From: Gammaproteobacteria bacterium
GTDB taxonomy: Bacteria; Pseudomonadota; Gammaproteobacteria; Enterobacterales; Alteromonadaceae
Assembly: GCA_018825965.1 (NCBI GenBank)
Contig: JAHKAA010000039.1
Location: forward strand, 35,772 to 99,771
Reading direction: 5' to 3'
Length of the DNA stretch: 64,000 nt
Below, piece after piece: positions 10,679 to 23,937 of the stretch. Below the pieces are notes generated by a model. The model worked only from the letters and a program-made list of their open reading frames with translations, did no database searches and was not told the DNA's origin. The translations under genes were made by a program, and so were the position numbers. Position 1 is the first letter of the stretch; every line of letters starts with the position of its first letter.

Positions 10679-11647
10679 TTAGCTGACTTCTTCACCTGCC
10701 GCCTGGCGATCAGCGTGATATGAAGATCTCACGAACGGGCCTGAGGCGACATGTTTAAAGCCGAGCTCGTAACCAATACGTTTGATCTCGTCAAACTCGT
10801 CCGGAGAAACGTAGCGTTTCACTGGTAAATGGTGTTTGCTTGGCTGCAGGTATTGGCCTACGGTCAGCATATCGACGTTATGAAGACGTAAGTCCCGCAT
10901 CACTTCGATAATTTCTTCTGTCGTCTCGCCTAAACCGACCATCAGGCCTGACTTAGTGGACACTTCAGGATGGGCTTCTTTATAACGACGCAGCAGTTCA
11001 AGTGACCATTTATAGTCAGCACCCGGACGTGCCAGTTTGTATAAACGTGGTGCTGTTTCCAGGTTGTGGTTAAATACGTCTGGTGGGGTTTGCGTCAGAA
11101 TGTCCAAAGCTGCATCCATACGGCCACGGAAATCCGGTACCAGTACTTCAATTTTTATCGCCGGGCTTTCACGGCGAATAGAGCTGATGCAGTCGGCAAA
11201 ATGCTGGGCACCGCCATCACGTAAGTCATCACGGTCTACCGAGGTGATCACCACATATTTCAGTGCCATATCTTTGATGGTTAATGCCAGTTTTTCCGGC
11301 TCTTCTGCGCTTGGAGGCAAAGGGCGGCCATGAGCCACATCACAGAAAGGGCAACGTCTGGTGCAAATGGCACCTAAAATCATAAAAGTTGCTGTGCCGT
11401 GGTTAAAACATTCTGACAGGTTAGGGCAGGAGGCTTCTTCGCACACCGAATGCAAACCGTGTTTACGCATAGCGCCTTTGATTTGTTCAATACGGTCTGT
11501 GCTGCGTGGTAATTTGATTTTTAACCAGTCAGGTTTACGTAACAATTCTTCACGTTCAGTTGGCAACACTTTGATTGGGATCAGGGCCATTTTGTCGGCA
11601 TCACGTAACTTGACGCCTGGTTCCATACGAGCTGTTTTGATGGTCAT
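10679..11647 (-). CDS. lipA: Lipoyl synthase LipA
   Basis: Radical-SAM enzyme that inserts two sulfurs into protein-bound octanoyl groups. With ATG at 11647 the protein has 322 residues. The auxiliary cluster cysteines are C69, C74 and C80 (CEEASC then SEC) and the radical-SAM CxxxCxxC motif is C95-C99-C102 (CTRRCPFC). These numbers are within one of the E. coli positions, which supports this start over the GTG at 11656. The C-terminus has the conserved [11 protein letters not shown]. The start is one base past the lipB stop (TAATATG), so the genes are coupled. Confidence 0.97.
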   Translation of the reverse strand: MTIKTARMEPGVKLRDADKMALIPIKVLPTEREELLRKPDWLKIKLPRSTDRIEQIKGAMRKHGLHSVCEEASCPNLSECFNHGTATFMILGAICTRRCPFCDVAHGRPLPPSAEEPEKLALTIKDMALKYVVITSVDRDDLRDGGAQHFADCISSIRRESPAIKIEVLVPDFRGRMDAALDILTQTPPDVFNHNLETAPRLYKLARPGADYKWSLELLRRYKEAHPEVSTKSGLMVGLGETTEEIIEVMRDLRLHNVDMLTVGQYLQPSKHHLPVKRYVSPDEFDEIKRIGYELGFKHVASGPFVRSSYHADRQAAGEEVS

Positions 11648-11648
11648 A

Positions 11649-12374
11649 TTACTCACTTAACCCTGTTTTGTGTTCAGTCTGGCTCACGGCCAACCGGGCA
11701 ACAAATTGTGACTGCAGCGCCTGTCTGGCTTCATCCACAGATAGTGGACCTGCAATATCTTTGGTTTGGATCATCTGCATGCCGGCATAACCACATGGAT
11801 TGATCCTGGAAAAAGGTGATAAATCCATGTTCACGTTTAAAGCCAGACCATGAAAGGTACAGCCTTTTCGCACCCGCAATCCAAGCGAAGCGACTTTTTG
11901 TTCCTGCACGTACACACCTGGTGCATCGGCTTTGGCGTAGGCTTCAATGCCATAAGGTGCTAAAGCCTGAATGATCACCTGTTCAATCAAGGTCACCAGT
12001 TCCCGCACTCCGAGCTTACGTCTTTTAATATCCAGTAAAACATAAGCCACCAACTGACCAGGGCCGTGATAAGTAACCTGGCCGCCTCTGTCTACCTGCA
12101 CCACAGGAATATCACCTGGCATCAGCAGATGTTCTGCTTTACCGGCCTGACCCTGGGTAAATACCGGGTCATGTTCAACAAACCACAACTCGTCCGGACT
12201 TTGTTCAGTCCGCTCATCTGTGTATTTTTGCATGGCCTGCCATACCTGAATATAAGGCTGGCGCCCTAAATTCCGTATCACTAAGCCTTGAGAATCAACC
12301 ACAACGAACTCCGGTTCAGTTGAAAGTGGCGGCATTATACCTGCACTGCCAACAAAAAGGGCAGTGTCACTCAT
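11649..12374 (-). CDS. lipB: Octanoyltransferase LipB
   Basis: Moves octanoate from acyl carrier protein to lipoate-dependent enzymes, the step before LipA. It has 241 residues; the family block [13 protein letters not shown] and [13 protein letters not shown] are present. The catalytic pair is K160 ([11 protein letters not shown]) and C194 (INPCGYAGM), both exactly 25 above E. coli K135 and C169, so there is an N-terminal extension of about 25 residues. The start at 12374 shares a base with the ybeD stop (TGATG), supporting it. A later start would remove the extension. Confidence 0.96.
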   Translation of the reverse strand: MSDTALFVGSAGIMPPLSTEPEFVVVDSQGLVIRNLGRQPYIQVWQAMQKYTDERTEQSPDELWFVEHDPVFTQGQAGKAEHLLMPGDIPVVQVDRGGQVTYHGPGQLVAYVLLDIKRRKLGVRELVTLIEQVIIQALAPYGIEAYAKADAPGVYVQEQKVASLGLRVRKGCTFHGLALNVNMDLSPFSRINPCGYAGMQMIQTKDIAGPLSVDEARQALQSQFVARLAVSQTEHKTGLSE

Positions 12375-12655
12375 CAGATCACATAACGAACCAGTTCTAA
12401 ACGGCCAAGTTCTGTGTACAGCAGTTCCATATGTTCTTTGCTGGTGACAGTTACAGATACTGATACAGAGTGATAACTGCCTTTGCTGCTAGGGCGGATT
12501 TGCGGATTGTAGTCGTCCGCTTTGGCGTGTTCCTGCAGCACAACCACTATATGATCGACCAGCTCTGGTACAGCCACACCCAGCACTTTAAAGTTAACAG
12601 AGCATGGAAACTCTAAAAATTCATCAAAGCGGGTGTCTTTTACTTCAATTGTCAT
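12374..12655 (-). CDS. ybeD: YbeD family protein (DUF493)
   Basis: Small ACT-like protein of 93 residues, of unknown molecular role, found between dacA and lipB across gammaproteobacteria. Conserved features include [17 protein letters not shown] near the N-terminus and the [15 protein letters not shown] central strand. Overlaps lipB by one base. E. coli YbeD has 87 residues and a ferredoxin-like fold. Confidence 0.93.
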   Translation of the reverse strand: MTIEVKDTRFDEFLEFPCSVNFKVLGVAVPELVDHIVVVLQEHAKADDYNPQIRPSSKGSYHSVSVSVTVTSKEHMELLYTELGRLELVRYVI

Positions 12656-12692
12656 GATGTTCTGCTCACAAAAATAATCTTTCTCTATTTTA

Positions 12693-12725
12693 ACAAAAAG
12701 TCCCGGACTTGCCGGGACTGTTTTT
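12693..12725 (-). terminator. Terminator downstream of dacA
   Basis: Stem AGTCCCGG (12699-12706) / CCGGGACT (12712-12719) with loop ACTTG is flanked by A5 on the left and T5 on the right, so it can act in both directions. On the minus strand it ends dacA before ybeD-lipB-lipA. Confidence 0.8.
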
Positions 12726-12747
12726 ATCTCTGGCTATGTTTCCATAC

Positions 12748-13920
12748 TTACTGGAAGCGCATTTTCACCATATCAACCAAGCGGCTGAATAAGCCAGCTT
12801 GCTCGATATCTTCTAATGCGACCAGCGGGAACTCGGCGATGTCTTTGTCACCTAATTTCAGATAAACAGTACCCAGTACCTGGCCTTTTGATATGGGGGC
12901 AATCAGTTCCTGATTCAATTTAAAGTCAGCTTTTAAATCTTTACGCTGATTACGTTGCAAGGTAATAGGGGTTTCAGAAAGAACACCTAAAGTAATGATT
13001 TCTTTGGTACCTTGCCAAACCCTTTGTTCAGCAAACTTTTCACCTGCTTTATAAGGAGAAAAAGTTTCGAAAAAGCGAAAGCCATAGGTCAGCAATTTTT
13101 TGTTTTCGGCTTCACGGGTTTTTGCGCTGTCAGTACCCATGACCACAGAAATCAGCCGCATATCATCTTTAGTGGCCGAGGTCACCAGGCTATAACCAGC
13201 CTCTGAGGTATGGCCTGTTTTGATGCCGTCTACGTTCAGGCTTTTATCCCACAATAAGCCGTTACGGTTGTATTGTTTAATGCCGTTAAACACATACTCT
13301 TTTTCTGAATAAATTTTATATTCTTCCGGCGTGTCCCGAATTAAAGCGATCGACAGTTTTGCCATATCACGGGCTGTAGTACGCTGATTTTCGTCCGGTA
13401 AACCATGACTATTGGTGAAGGTACTGCTGTCCATGCCCAAACGTGCCGCATGGGCGTTCATCAGCTCCACAAAAGCGCCTTCAGTGCCTGCTATATGTTC
13501 AGCCATAGCCACACAAGCGTCGTTGCCTGATTGCACAATAATGCCGCGGTTTAACTCTTCTACGCTGATGGTTTCGCCTACTTCGATAAACATTTTGGAC
13601 GAGTCTGAATACTGTTTAGCCCAGGCGTTTTCAGTAATGGTGACAGGATCAGACGGCTTTATAGTGCCGTTTTTGATTTCTGTGCCAATAATATAACTGG
13701 TCATCATTTTAGTCAGGCTGGCTGGGGCCAATAACCCATCTGCATTGCCTTCGGCTAATACAGCTCCTGTATGGTAGTCCATCAGGATATAACCTTTGGC
13801 GTTTACTTCAGGAGGTTGTGGCGTCATTTGTGACGCTGTAAGAGGAGCTGTTTGTCCGGCTGCTAAAAAACTGGCAACACCAAAGGAGCAAGCAATAAAA
13901 ATTCTGGAGTACGTATTCAT
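12748..13920 (-). CDS. dacA: D-alanyl-D-alanine carboxypeptidase (PBP5 family)
   Basis: Periplasmic penicillin-binding protein that trims the terminal D-Ala of peptidoglycan stem peptides. With ATG at 13920 it has 390 residues; AGAAAGG lies five bases upstream, so this start was preferred over one 33 bases earlier. A signal peptide ends near LAAG. Catalytic motifs are SLTK (S68-K71), SGN (VQSGNDA) and KTG (GIKTGHT). The extreme C-terminus (ALEDIEQAGLFSRLVDM...) is the amphipathic membrane anchor typical of PBP5. It lies downstream of rlpA as in E. coli. Confidence 0.96.
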   Translation of the reverse strand: MNTYSRIFIACSFGVASFLAAGQTAPLTASQMTPQPPEVNAKGYILMDYHTGAVLAEGNADGLLAPASLTKMMTSYIIGTEIKNGTIKPSDPVTITENAWAKQYSDSSKMFIEVGETISVEELNRGIIVQSGNDACVAMAEHIAGTEGAFVELMNAHAARLGMDSSTFTNSHGLPDENQRTTARDMAKLSIALIRDTPEEYKIYSEKEYVFNGIKQYNRNGLLWDKSLNVDGIKTGHTSEAGYSLVTSATKDDMRLISVVMGTDSAKTREAENKKLLTYGFRFFETFSPYKAGEKFAEQRVWQGTKEIITLGVLSETPITLQRNQRKDLKADFKLNQELIAPISKGQVLGTVYLKLGDKDIAEFPLVALEDIEQAGLFSRLVDMVKMRFQ

Positions 13921-13977
13921 GAGACCTTTCTTATGTTGTTGAGCTGAGTTCATTTTTAAACGAAATCAACCGTGGTT

Positions 13978-14979
13978 TTAACCACAGCTTTTTTTATCTG
14001 TAATATAAGCCGATGGATAATCAGCACTTTTAAAACGTTCCAGCCAGCTATTAGCTTCGGCCGCTGATGGCATTGGACCCGCCAGTAAACGGAAAATTCC
14101 ATTGCCATCGTTAATTTGTGTGGATACAGACCATTGTTGCTGTATATCCGAACCTAACTTTTGCAGTTTCTCTTTATTGCTGCTGGCAACCAGTTGAATA
14201 AAGCAGCCTGTCACTTTGGAGCCTGCAGCTACCGGCGCTGGTATAGCGGCTGGGGAAGTTATTTTCACTGGTGCAGACACTGCAGCAGGGGAGGCCAGGC
14301 TGCCTGGCCTTGGACCCGCAGGGTTAGAAGCTATGGTAGTTTCTTCAAACTGATTGCTTTTATTGCCCAATCCCATGGCATAACTCTCCTGAGCTGTCAT
14401 GGCAGGAGAGGCTAAAAGTTCGACCTGAACCCGTGCTGTGCCTTTGCCCATCATGCCAATTTTATAGGCTGCAGAATAAGATAAGTCGATCACTCTGTCT
14501 TTATGGAAGGGACCACGGTCATTCACTCTGACGACGGCCGATTTCCCATTATCCAGATTAGTCACCCGCACATAAGAGGGCAGAGGTAAGGTTTTATGAG
14601 CAGCGGTCATAGAAAACACATTGTAGGTTTCGCCGTTGGAGGTTAAATGGCCATGAAATTTATGACCGTACCAGGAGGCTATACCAGTTTCTTTGTATTC
14701 CATCAGATCGGTGCGGGGTGAATAATCTACACCATAAATAGTGTAAGGTTTGTTACCACCACGGCTGAGTGCTTCAGCCCTGGGTTCAGGATCCGTCATT
14801 TCCAGCAAGGTAGGTAAACGATCCGGATGGCTGTCAGTAGCTTGTGAATAACGGCCTTTGTTAGGTTCTTCCCAGCCTGATGCTGCTTTAGTTTGGGCTG
14901 GTTTTTGTGCCGGTGCCGGACTTTGTGAACAGGAAGCCAGCATCAAAGTACAACACAACGCGCTTAATTTTTTTATCAT
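13978..14979 (-). CDS. rlpA: Septal ring lytic transglycosylase RlpA family lipoprotein
   Basis: Outer-membrane lipoprotein. RlpA cleaves denuded glycan strands in Pseudomonas. The signal peptide ends in lipobox LASC with C17. The double-psi beta-barrel domain spans roughly 100-185 (GIASWYGHKFHGHLTSNGE and VRVNDRGPFHKDRVIDLS). A Pro/Ala-rich linker follows, then a C-terminal SPOR domain (about 255-333) that binds septal peptidoglycan. 333 residues. It sits between rodA and dacA, the usual order. Confidence 0.94.
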   Translation of the reverse strand: MIKKLSALCCTLMLASCSQSPAPAQKPAQTKAASGWEEPNKGRYSQATDSHPDRLPTLLEMTDPEPRAEALSRGGNKPYTIYGVDYSPRTDLMEYKETGIASWYGHKFHGHLTSNGETYNVFSMTAAHKTLPLPSYVRVTNLDNGKSAVVRVNDRGPFHKDRVIDLSYSAAYKIGMMGKGTARVQVELLASPAMTAQESYAMGLGNKSNQFEETTIASNPAGPRPGSLASPAAVSAPVKITSPAAIPAPVAAGSKVTGCFIQLVASSNKEKLQKLGSDIQQQWSVSTQINDGNGIFRLLAGPMPSAAEANSWLERFKSADYPSAYITDKKSCG

Positions 14980-14994
14980 TCTTTTCTGTATCTT

Positions 14995-16110
14995 CTACTG
15001 CTGAGCTAAAAGTCGTTTATGGGTGCTGATGGACATCAGAATACCAAAACCTGCCATTAGTGTAACCATGGATGTCCCGCCGTAGCTCACTAAAGGCAAG
15101 GGTACTCCCACTACAGGTAATAATCCGGACACCATACCAATATTGACAAAAACATACACAAAAAATGTCAGGGTAATACTGCCAGCCAGCAACTTGCTGA
15201 AATTATCCTGAGCCCGACTTGCGATAATCAAACCTCGGGCAATGATAAAGGCATACAAGGCCAACAGGAATAATACTCCTATCATGCCAAGCTCTTCGCT
15301 GAACACAGAAAATATAAAGTCAGTATGACGTTCCGGTAAAAACTCAAGTTGAGACTGAGTACCATGCATCCAGCCTTTGCCTTCAAAACCACCTGAACCT
15401 ATAGCTATTTTTGACTGAATAATATGATAGCCAGAACCTAAAGGATCACTTTCCGGATTGATAAAGGTTAACACCCGGCGTTTCTGATAGTCGTGCATCA
15501 CAAAAAGCCACATAGTGTAACAACCTACAGGGATAATTAACGCCAGTGCTGTGATGATTCTCCAGCTCATACCACCTAAAAACAGGACAAAAATACCAGC
15601 GACAAAAATAAGGATAGAAGTGCCTAAATCGGGCTGTTGCTGGATCAGCACAGTTGGAATAGCACACATAATAAAACCTATGATCAAGTGCCGGAATTTT
15701 AGCGGTAATGGATGAGAGGATACATACCAGGCCACAGCCATAGGCACGGCCAGTTTCATCACTTCAGAAGGCTGAAACTTCATAAAACCTAAATCCAGCC
15801 AACGTTGTGCGCCTTTACCAACATGACCAAAAGCCAATACCATGACGAGCATCGCAGTGCCTGCCAAAAATAACGGCACAGCCCAGAAGCTAAAGGTTTG
15901 AGGTTTCACCTGGGCTAAAAACAACATGGCACCAAAAGCCACAACCAACCTTGTACTGTGTGCTGCCATCATATCCCAGTGCTGACCACTGGCGCTGTAG
16001 AGTACAAATAACCCTGTAATACACAGCAGTAATAAACCCGCCAGCAAGGGACCGTCTAAATGTAATTTGGCCAGTAACCCCTTATGACCGGGGTCTTTCA
16101 GCACATTCAT
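14995..16110 (-). CDS. rodA: Rod-shape peptidoglycan glycosyltransferase RodA
   Basis: SEDS-family integral membrane glycosyltransferase that polymerises lipid II in the elongasome with PBP2. 371 residues (E. coli 370), with about ten hydrophobic segments. Family blocks visible include [45 protein letters not shown] and the C-terminal [10 protein letters not shown]. The start codon overlaps the mrdA stop by four bases (ATGA), so the synthase pair is translationally coupled. Confidence 0.97.
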   Translation of the reverse strand: MNVLKDPGHKGLLAKLHLDGPLLAGLLLLCITGLFVLYSASGQHWDMMAAHSTRLVVAFGAMLFLAQVKPQTFSFWAVPLFLAGTAMLVMVLAFGHVGKGAQRWLDLGFMKFQPSEVMKLAVPMAVAWYVSSHPLPLKFRHLIIGFIMCAIPTVLIQQQPDLGTSILIFVAGIFVLFLGGMSWRIITALALIIPVGCYTMWLFVMHDYQKRRVLTFINPESDPLGSGYHIIQSKIAIGSGGFEGKGWMHGTQSQLEFLPERHTDFIFSVFSEELGMIGVLFLLALYAFIIARGLIIASRAQDNFSKLLAGSITLTFFVYVFVNIGMVSGLLPVVGVPLPLVSYGGTSMVTLMAGFGILMSISTHKRLLAQQ

Positions 16111-17981
16111 GGTTGGGCTCCCGCTGCACTTTGGCGTGTGAAATAATAGTCCATCATTTTACGGGCTATAGGTGCAGCATTTGCGCCACCGCCACCGACA
16201 TTTTCAACGGTAACAGTTAAAGATATAGTTGGATTTTCTGCTGGCGCATAACCTATAAACATAGCGTTGTCTCTATGAACTTCTCTGATTGCATTCGCAT
16301 CGTACTTTTGGTTAGCCGCCATATTAATGACCTGAGCCGTACCTGTTTTACCTCCTGCGCTATAGCTAATGCCTTTAAACGCATTAAATCCGGTTCCGCC
16401 TTGTACCATCAGAGTTTGACGCATAGCTTCTTTGGATATGCGCCAGTTGTTGGGGTTTTTCACCTCAATAACACGCTCAAGCGGGGCGATAAGACTGGTA
16501 TCTTTACTTTGATTGCGAAAATAACGCCCCATATGCGGTGTAGGTTTTAAACCATCGTTCAGCAGAATAGCGGTAGATAAAGCCAGCTGCATAGGGGTTG
16601 TACTCCAGTAGCTTTGACCTATCCCCAAAGACACTGTGTCACCAGGAAACCAGTTTTGCTTGTGCCGTGCTCTTTTCCATTCTTTTGATGGCATCAGGCC
16701 TGCACTTTCTTCCATGACATCTATACCGGTACGGGAGCCAAAACCAAACTTTTTCATATAATCAGAAATTCGATCTATACCAAGCTTTACCGCTAAGTCA
16801 TAAAAGTAGGTATCACAACTTTTAGTGATAGCTGTGTACACATCGACCCAACCATGACCCCATTTGACGTGGTCGCGATAAGGCCTGCTGTAATTTGGCA
16901 GCTTGTAAAAGCCTGGATCAGCGATACGGCTTTGTTCTGTCACAGTTCCGTTCTCCAAACCTAATATCGCCATATGAGGTTTGACGGTTGAAGCGGGTGG
17001 ATACACGCCCTGAGTCACCCGGTTTACTAAAGGGCGGTCAGGAGACTCCAGCAATTCGCGGTAGTTTTTACCGCTGATGCCGTGCACAAATAAATTCGGG
17101 TCGTAGCTTGGATTACTGTAAAAAGCGATGACGGCACCATCACGCGGATCCATAGCTACTATAGCGCCACGGTTTTCGCCCAGCAGCTCTTTGGCTTTTT
17201 GTTGCAGATGCATATCAATGGACAGGATCAGATCATCACCTGAAGTCGCAGGTTTGGAATCCAGAATACGGATCACCCGGCCTCTGTTGTTTACTTCCAC
17301 CTGCTGAAAACCCACCTGACCATGCAGCTGGCTTTCGTAATAACGTTCAAGACCAATTTTTCCAATATCGCGGCTGGCAGCGTAGTTTGCTGTAACGCCT
17401 TCTTCTTCAAGTTTATCCAGCTCTTTGGCGTTAATTTTGCCGATATAACCTATAGCATGGGTAAAGAGTTCACCATAAGGATAGTGACGGGTTAAGCGGG
17501 CTTCCAAAGTGACACCAGGCAGTCTGTGTTGATTCACAGCTATGATAGCCACTTCCTGTTCAGTCAGATGCTCTTTGACCGCTATGCTGACAAAACGTCT
17601 GTGGTATTTCACTTCTTTTAAAAATTCTTGCTGACGCTCAGGCGTGATCTCAATCAGTTTGGCGAGTTCTGCCAGCATTTCAGGGATGTTTTTCACCTGC
17701 TCTGGGATCAATTCTACCGAATGAATAGGGCGGTTTTCGGCCAATAAAATACCGTTGCGATCGTAAATCAGCCCTCTGTTCGGCGGCTGTGGAATAAGTT
17801 TGATCCTGTTGCCATCAGCACGGGTCACATAATGGTCGTGCATCACCACTTGTAACTTATATTGGTTAAACACCACCACTAAAAAACAAATCATGACCAC
17901 CGCAAAACCAAACAAAGCCCTTTGATTAAACATCTGGCTTTCAGCTGCAGGGTCCTGAATGGAGGGGCGTCTTTTAATCAT
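16107..17981 (-). CDS. mrdA: Penicillin-binding protein 2, elongation transpeptidase
   Basis: Class B penicillin-binding protein of the elongasome, partner of RodA. 624 residues (E. coli 633). One N-terminal transmembrane segment (about 22-38), the PBP dimerisation domain, then the transpeptidase domain with S331-T-V-K334 (E. coli catalytic Ser is 330), SCD (TKSCDTYF) and KTGT (GGKTGTAQV). Upstream lies a 129-bp gap to rlmH. Confidence 0.97.
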   Translation of the reverse strand: MIKRRPSIQDPAAESQMFNQRALFGFAVVMICFLVVVFNQYKLQVVMHDHYVTRADGNRIKLIPQPPNRGLIYDRNGILLAENRPIHSVELIPEQVKNIPEMLAELAKLIEITPERQQEFLKEVKYHRRFVSIAVKEHLTEQEVAIIAVNQHRLPGVTLEARLTRHYPYGELFTHAIGYIGKINAKELDKLEEEGVTANYAASRDIGKIGLERYYESQLHGQVGFQQVEVNNRGRVIRILDSKPATSGDDLILSIDMHLQQKAKELLGENRGAIVAMDPRDGAVIAFYSNPSYDPNLFVHGISGKNYRELLESPDRPLVNRVTQGVYPPASTVKPHMAILGLENGTVTEQSRIADPGFYKLPNYSRPYRDHVKWGHGWVDVYTAITKSCDTYFYDLAVKLGIDRISDYMKKFGFGSRTGIDVMEESAGLMPSKEWKRARHKQNWFPGDTVSLGIGQSYWSTTPMQLALSTAILLNDGLKPTPHMGRYFRNQSKDTSLIAPLERVIEVKNPNNWRISKEAMRQTLMVQGGTGFNAFKGISYSAGGKTGTAQVINMAANQKYDANAIREVHRDNAMFIGYAPAENPTISLTVTVENVGGGGANAAPIARKMMDYYFTRQSAAGAQP

Positions 17982-18039
17982 GGCGAGTCGTGGTTACAGA
18001 TGAAAATAAGGTGAATGCTACTTTCACAAACAAGAGCCT

Positions 18040-18080
18040 GGCTAAATCAAAAAAAGCTTTTGGGCTTTTGGTTGTAGAGC
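18040..18080 (-). terminator. Weak hairpin between rlmH and mrdA
   Basis: On the minus strand AAAAGC-CCAAAA-GCTTTTTTT forms a short 6-bp stem followed by a T tract, about 40 bases past the rlmH stop. It may partly terminate rlmH transcripts; short stem, low confidence. Confidence 0.35.
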
Positions 18081-18110
18081 ATTGAATGAACAGGCGTTTT
18101 TTTGTCATGG

Positions 18111-18581
18111 TTATTCGCGGTGGTATGGGTGGTTTGTACTGATGCTCCATGCACGGTACAGGCTTTCTGCCAATACCACACGAACCATAGGGTGGGGCAT
18201 AGTCAAAGCAGACAATGACCATTTGCCTTCACTGGCCGCTATACAAGCTGGTGCTAAACCCTCCGGGCCTCCCACCAGTAAACAGACATCCCGGCCATCC
18301 ATTTGCCATTGTGTCAGTTTTTGTGCCAGCTGTGGACTACTCCAGTTGGCACCTTCCACCTCCAGCGTAATAATGCGGGCGCCTTTTGGCACGGCGGCCA
18401 GCATTTTTTCGCCTTCGGTTTCCAGAATACGTTTAATGTCCGCATTTTTCCCGCGTTTACCGGCAGGAATTTCAATCAAATCCAGTGGTAAATCACGCGG
18501 AAAACGACGGGCATATTCTTCATAAGCCGTAGTGACCCAATCAGGCATTTTAGTGCCGACTGCAATCAACATTAACTTCAT
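18111..18581 (-). CDS. rlmH: 23S rRNA (pseudouridine1915-N3)-methyltransferase RlmH
   Basis: SPOUT-class methyltransferase acting on pseudouridine 1915 in helix 69 of 23S rRNA in the assembled 70S ribosome. 156 residues (E. coli 155). Starts [16 protein letters not shown]; the SAM-binding knot region has [11 protein letters not shown], and the C-terminus has [29 protein letters not shown] sequence with HPYHRE at the end. It follows rsfS after four bases. Confidence 0.97.
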   Translation of the reverse strand: MKLMLIAVGTKMPDWVTTAYEEYARRFPRDLPLDLIEIPAGKRGKNADIKRILETEGEKMLAAVPKGARIITLEVEGANWSSPQLAQKLTQWQMDGRDVCLLVGGPEGLAPACIAASEGKWSLSALTMPHPMVRVVLAESLYRAWSISTNHPYHRE

Positions 18582-18585
18582 GCCG

Positions 18586-18906
18586 TTAAGCGCTCCAGAG
18601 TTTCTCTAACTGGTAAAAACTGCGGCTGTCTTCCTGCATGACATGGGCAATTACATCACCCAAATCAATCAGTACCCACTCACCTGAACCTTCACCTTCA
18701 ATGCCTAACACACTGATACCGGCTTTTTTCGCTTCTTTGGCCAGATGATCTGCAATAGAACGGGTATGACGGTTTGAGGTGCCTGAGCAGATCACCATTG
18801 AATCCGTCACATTGGATTTTTCACTGACATCCAGGCTGACGATATCCTTGGCTTTCATGTCGTCCAGCTTGTCTAGAACGAATGCTAATAACTCTTGTGC
18901 TTGCAC
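18586..18906 (-). CDS. rsfS: Ribosome silencing factor RsfS
   Basis: Binds L14 on free 50S subunits and blocks subunit joining when nutrients are short. I chose GTG at 18906: GGAG lies seven bases upstream and the resulting 106 residues match E. coli YbeB (105). A longer frame from 18945 adds a non-homologous basic stretch. Family blocks are [32 protein letters not shown] and [15 protein letters not shown]. Confidence 0.94.
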   Translation of the reverse strand: MQAQELLAFVLDKLDDMKAKDIVSLDVSEKSNVTDSMVICSGTSNRHTRSIADHLAKEAKKAGISVLGIEGEGSGEWVLIDLGDVIAHVMQEDSRSFYQLEKLWSA

Positions 18907-18959
18907 CTTTTTACTCCGGGATCTAAAAACGCGATATGTTAACACTTCTTGCTGCGATC

Positions 18960-19622
18960 TTATATGCCGCTGTACAGCCTTTCTGCTTTTATATACTGCA
19001 ATACTTCGGCTGGTATTAACTGAGTTAGTTCTGCGCTGTGTTGGTTTTTTTCCAATAAGGTTCTGATCCGCGTGGCGCTCAGATCCAGCGGAGGGTTATC
19101 CAGCAGTATTATTTTACCCGAATCCAGTAAATGCAGGTCTTGTAAGGCCCTGGTGCCATACTGTTCGAGCAATTCAGGGCAATTGCCATCTGCTGCTGTA
19201 CTGCCAGGTCGTTGACAGACCACCAGATGCGCCAGTTGCAAAATACTTTGCCACTGATGCCATTGTTTAAAGTACGCCAATGAATCCATACCCATGACAA
19301 ACAATAAGCCACCCCGTGGATGTTGTTCACGCAATAAACGCAAACTATCCACAGTGTACGAAGGGCTGTGTTTGTTCAGCTCCAGACTCTGAAGATGCAA
19401 ACCTGGAATATGCTGAATGGCGAGTTGCACCATGGCAGCTCTGTGTTCTGCACTAACACCAGGACTGGCGCGATGAGCAGGCAGGTGGCAAGGCATAAGT
19501 TGCACTTCACTGACAGCACACTGCTTTAATACGTACTGAGCGCAGGCTAAATGTGCCTTATGTATAGGGTCAAAAGTGCCGCCAAAGACGGCAAAGGCGC
19601 GATCAGGGCGTGAAGTCGGCAT
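18960..19622 (-). CDS. nadD: Nicotinate-mononucleotide adenylyltransferase NadD
   Basis: Forms nicotinate adenine dinucleotide from nicotinate mononucleotide and ATP in NAD synthesis. 220 residues (E. coli 213). The nucleotidyltransferase motif GGTFDPIHKAHL is near residue 14 and the second motif LSATRIR near the C-terminus. The start overlaps the end of holA by 20 bases. Confidence 0.96.
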   Translation of the reverse strand: MPTSRPDRAFAVFGGTFDPIHKAHLACAQYVLKQCAVSEVQLMPCHLPAHRASPGVSAEHRAAMVQLAIQHIPGLHLQSLELNKHSPSYTVDSLRLLREQHPRGGLLFVMGMDSLAYFKQWHQWQSILQLAHLVVCQRPGSTAADGNCPELLEQYGTRALQDLHLLDSGKIILLDNPPLDLSATRIRTLLEKNQHSAELTQLIPAEVLQYIKAERLYSGI

Positions 19623-20655
19623 AACGCTGCTGCAATGAAAATACTTTGGATATAGGGCTGACCAGTAAGCTGACTAAATGCGCCAAAGCCAGTTCAGGTT
19701 TATGTAAAGTACCGGATTTAAAAGCGCGGTCAAAAGCGGCCAGTTCCTGCTGTACATACCCCAGCCATTTTGCCGGTAAACGTGATACCGCAGTTTGATA
19801 CATAGGTTGACGTTTAGGCCAGATGGCATTTTTTTTGAAAAAATCTGCCAGTGGTTTACCTTGCTGCCGGGCTAAATGCATTTGCATCAAAGTGGCAACT
19901 TCTTTTTGCAATTGCCAGGCAATAATCACAGGCTCTGTGTCCTGTTGTAATAAACGGTCAAGCCGGTGCAAGGCTTCGTTGCCCTGGCCTGACAGCAAAG
20001 CATCTACCAATTGAAATACTGAAAAATGCGATTGGTCGGCCAAATGCTGCTCTAAAAGCTCTGCATCCACAGTACCGCTCACCAGACTTAAACCGAGTTT
20101 TTCCAGCTCCTGCGCTGCTGCCAACAGATTACCGGCGCAGTGATGCTGCATTAAAGTGATGGCATCCGGGGTGAGATGCAGTTTCAATGCAGAGCCACGT
20201 TGTTGTAACCAACGGTGAAACTGCTGATCATCCAGTGGATAAAATTGCACCTGTACGGCCTGTTCTGCCAGGGTTTTAAACCAGGCGGACTTAGCGTAGT
20301 CATTGGCATTTTTGGCAGCATGTAACACCAAAATTAAGTCCGGATGCAATAAAGAGGGCAGTTGTTTTAACAGGTCTGTGGCACCTGTGGGTAATTTAGC
20401 CGGTAGTTCCAGCTCAAATACGCGACGGGGAGAAAATAAGGATAAATTATTCAGTTCCATCAGAAAGTCGTTCCAGCTGAAACTGCTGTCCCAGCTGTAG
20501 CTTTGTCGTTCATCAAAGCCGTGTTTTTTCGCAACAGCACGAATTAAATCTATGCTTTCCTGTTTCTGCAGTGGCTCCTCACCAAACACCAGATAAACTG
20601 GTGCCAGGTTTTTTTGTAACTGTGCAGCAAGCTGATTGCTATACAGTTTCAGCAT
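19603..20655 (-). CDS. holA: DNA polymerase III subunit delta
   Basis: Clamp-loader subunit that opens the beta sliding clamp. 350 residues (E. coli 343). The N-terminal segment LAPVYLVFGEEPLQKQES matches the family, followed by an AAA-like domain without nucleotide-binding residues and a helical collar domain. Its start codon shares one base with the lptE stop. Confidence 0.95.
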   Translation of the reverse strand: MLKLYSNQLAAQLQKNLAPVYLVFGEEPLQKQESIDLIRAVAKKHGFDERQSYSWDSSFSWNDFLMELNNLSLFSPRRVFELELPAKLPTGATDLLKQLPSLLHPDLILVLHAAKNANDYAKSAWFKTLAEQAVQVQFYPLDDQQFHRWLQQRGSALKLHLTPDAITLMQHHCAGNLLAAAQELEKLGLSLVSGTVDAELLEQHLADQSHFSVFQLVDALLSGQGNEALHRLDRLLQQDTEPVIIAWQLQKEVATLMQMHLARQQGKPLADFFKKNAIWPKRQPMYQTAVSRLPAKWLGYVQQELAAFDRAFKSGTLHKPELALAHLVSLLVSPISKVFSLQQRYADFTP

Positions 20656-21140
20656 CAGTGGATCCGGTTTAACTGACGGATAATACGGCTGGCCGCCTGA
20701 GCTCGTAACTCCTGCAACAGCAGATCAAGCTCTTTAGCTTTGGCAAGAGCCAGGTTTGGATCGTCCTGATAATCACGGGTTAATTCAAACTGATACTCCA
20801 CAGCCTCCTGGTCCGGCAGCAGTAACTGATACTTCACTCTGTAAATCAGCTCGTATTCCGCGACCTGGCCGTTAGGGAATAAGGATAAAGTACGGCGCTC
20901 CAGACTATCTTGCTGCAACATCAGGGCTGGTGCTTTTGGATCCAGTTCAGTCAGCAATTTTACTTTGTTGCTTTCCAGTTGATCAGACAACAAAGTGGCC
21001 AGTTCCGAATGCTTTTTTGCATCGACAAAAATAGCCGGATAACGCTCCAGCGGCAGGCTGCCACGTAAGTGGAAGCCGCAGCTGGTTAACAGCAGGCTGC
21101 CTGCAAGCAGCAGCCCTGTCCATACGACGTGTTTTTTCAT
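20655..21140 (-). CDS. lptE: LPS-assembly lipoprotein LptE
   Basis: Outer-membrane lipoprotein that plugs the LptD barrel and is needed for LPS insertion at the cell surface. 161 residues. Signal peptide with lipobox LTSC, followed by the diagnostic GFHLRGS. Located between leuS and holA, one base after the leuS stop, as in E. coli. Confidence 0.95.
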   Translation of the reverse strand: MKKHVVWTGLLLAGSLLLTSCGFHLRGSLPLERYPAIFVDAKKHSELATLLSDQLESNKVKLLTELDPKAPALMLQQDSLERRTLSLFPNGQVAEYELIYRVKYQLLLPDQEAVEYQFELTRDYQDDPNLALAKAKELDLLLQELRAQAASRIIRQLNRIH

Positions 21141-21141
21141 T

Positions 21142-23751
<2,610 letters not shown>

Positions 23752-23792
23752 TCAAAACCAGACCGATAAAACCGGCGGAAAAAATTGCCGCT

Positions 23793-23822
23793 AGCATACC
23801 GCAAGCAGGGGGTCGGCAACAA
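23793..23822 (-). promoter_or_regulatory. Candidate leuS promoter
   Basis: On the minus strand TTGTTG (23822-23817) and TATGCT (23798-23793) are 18 bases apart, about 60 bases upstream of the leuS start. Inferred from consensus only. Confidence 0.45.
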
Positions 23823-23937
23823 CAGCAACAAGGGACATTCCTTGCTTTGTTTTATTTTGTGTCAAGGCACTTGCCTGCGCCGCTTTGGCTGCATAGAGTG
23901 GTGCACTGACTATCTTGGTTTCAAGGAGGAATTGCTT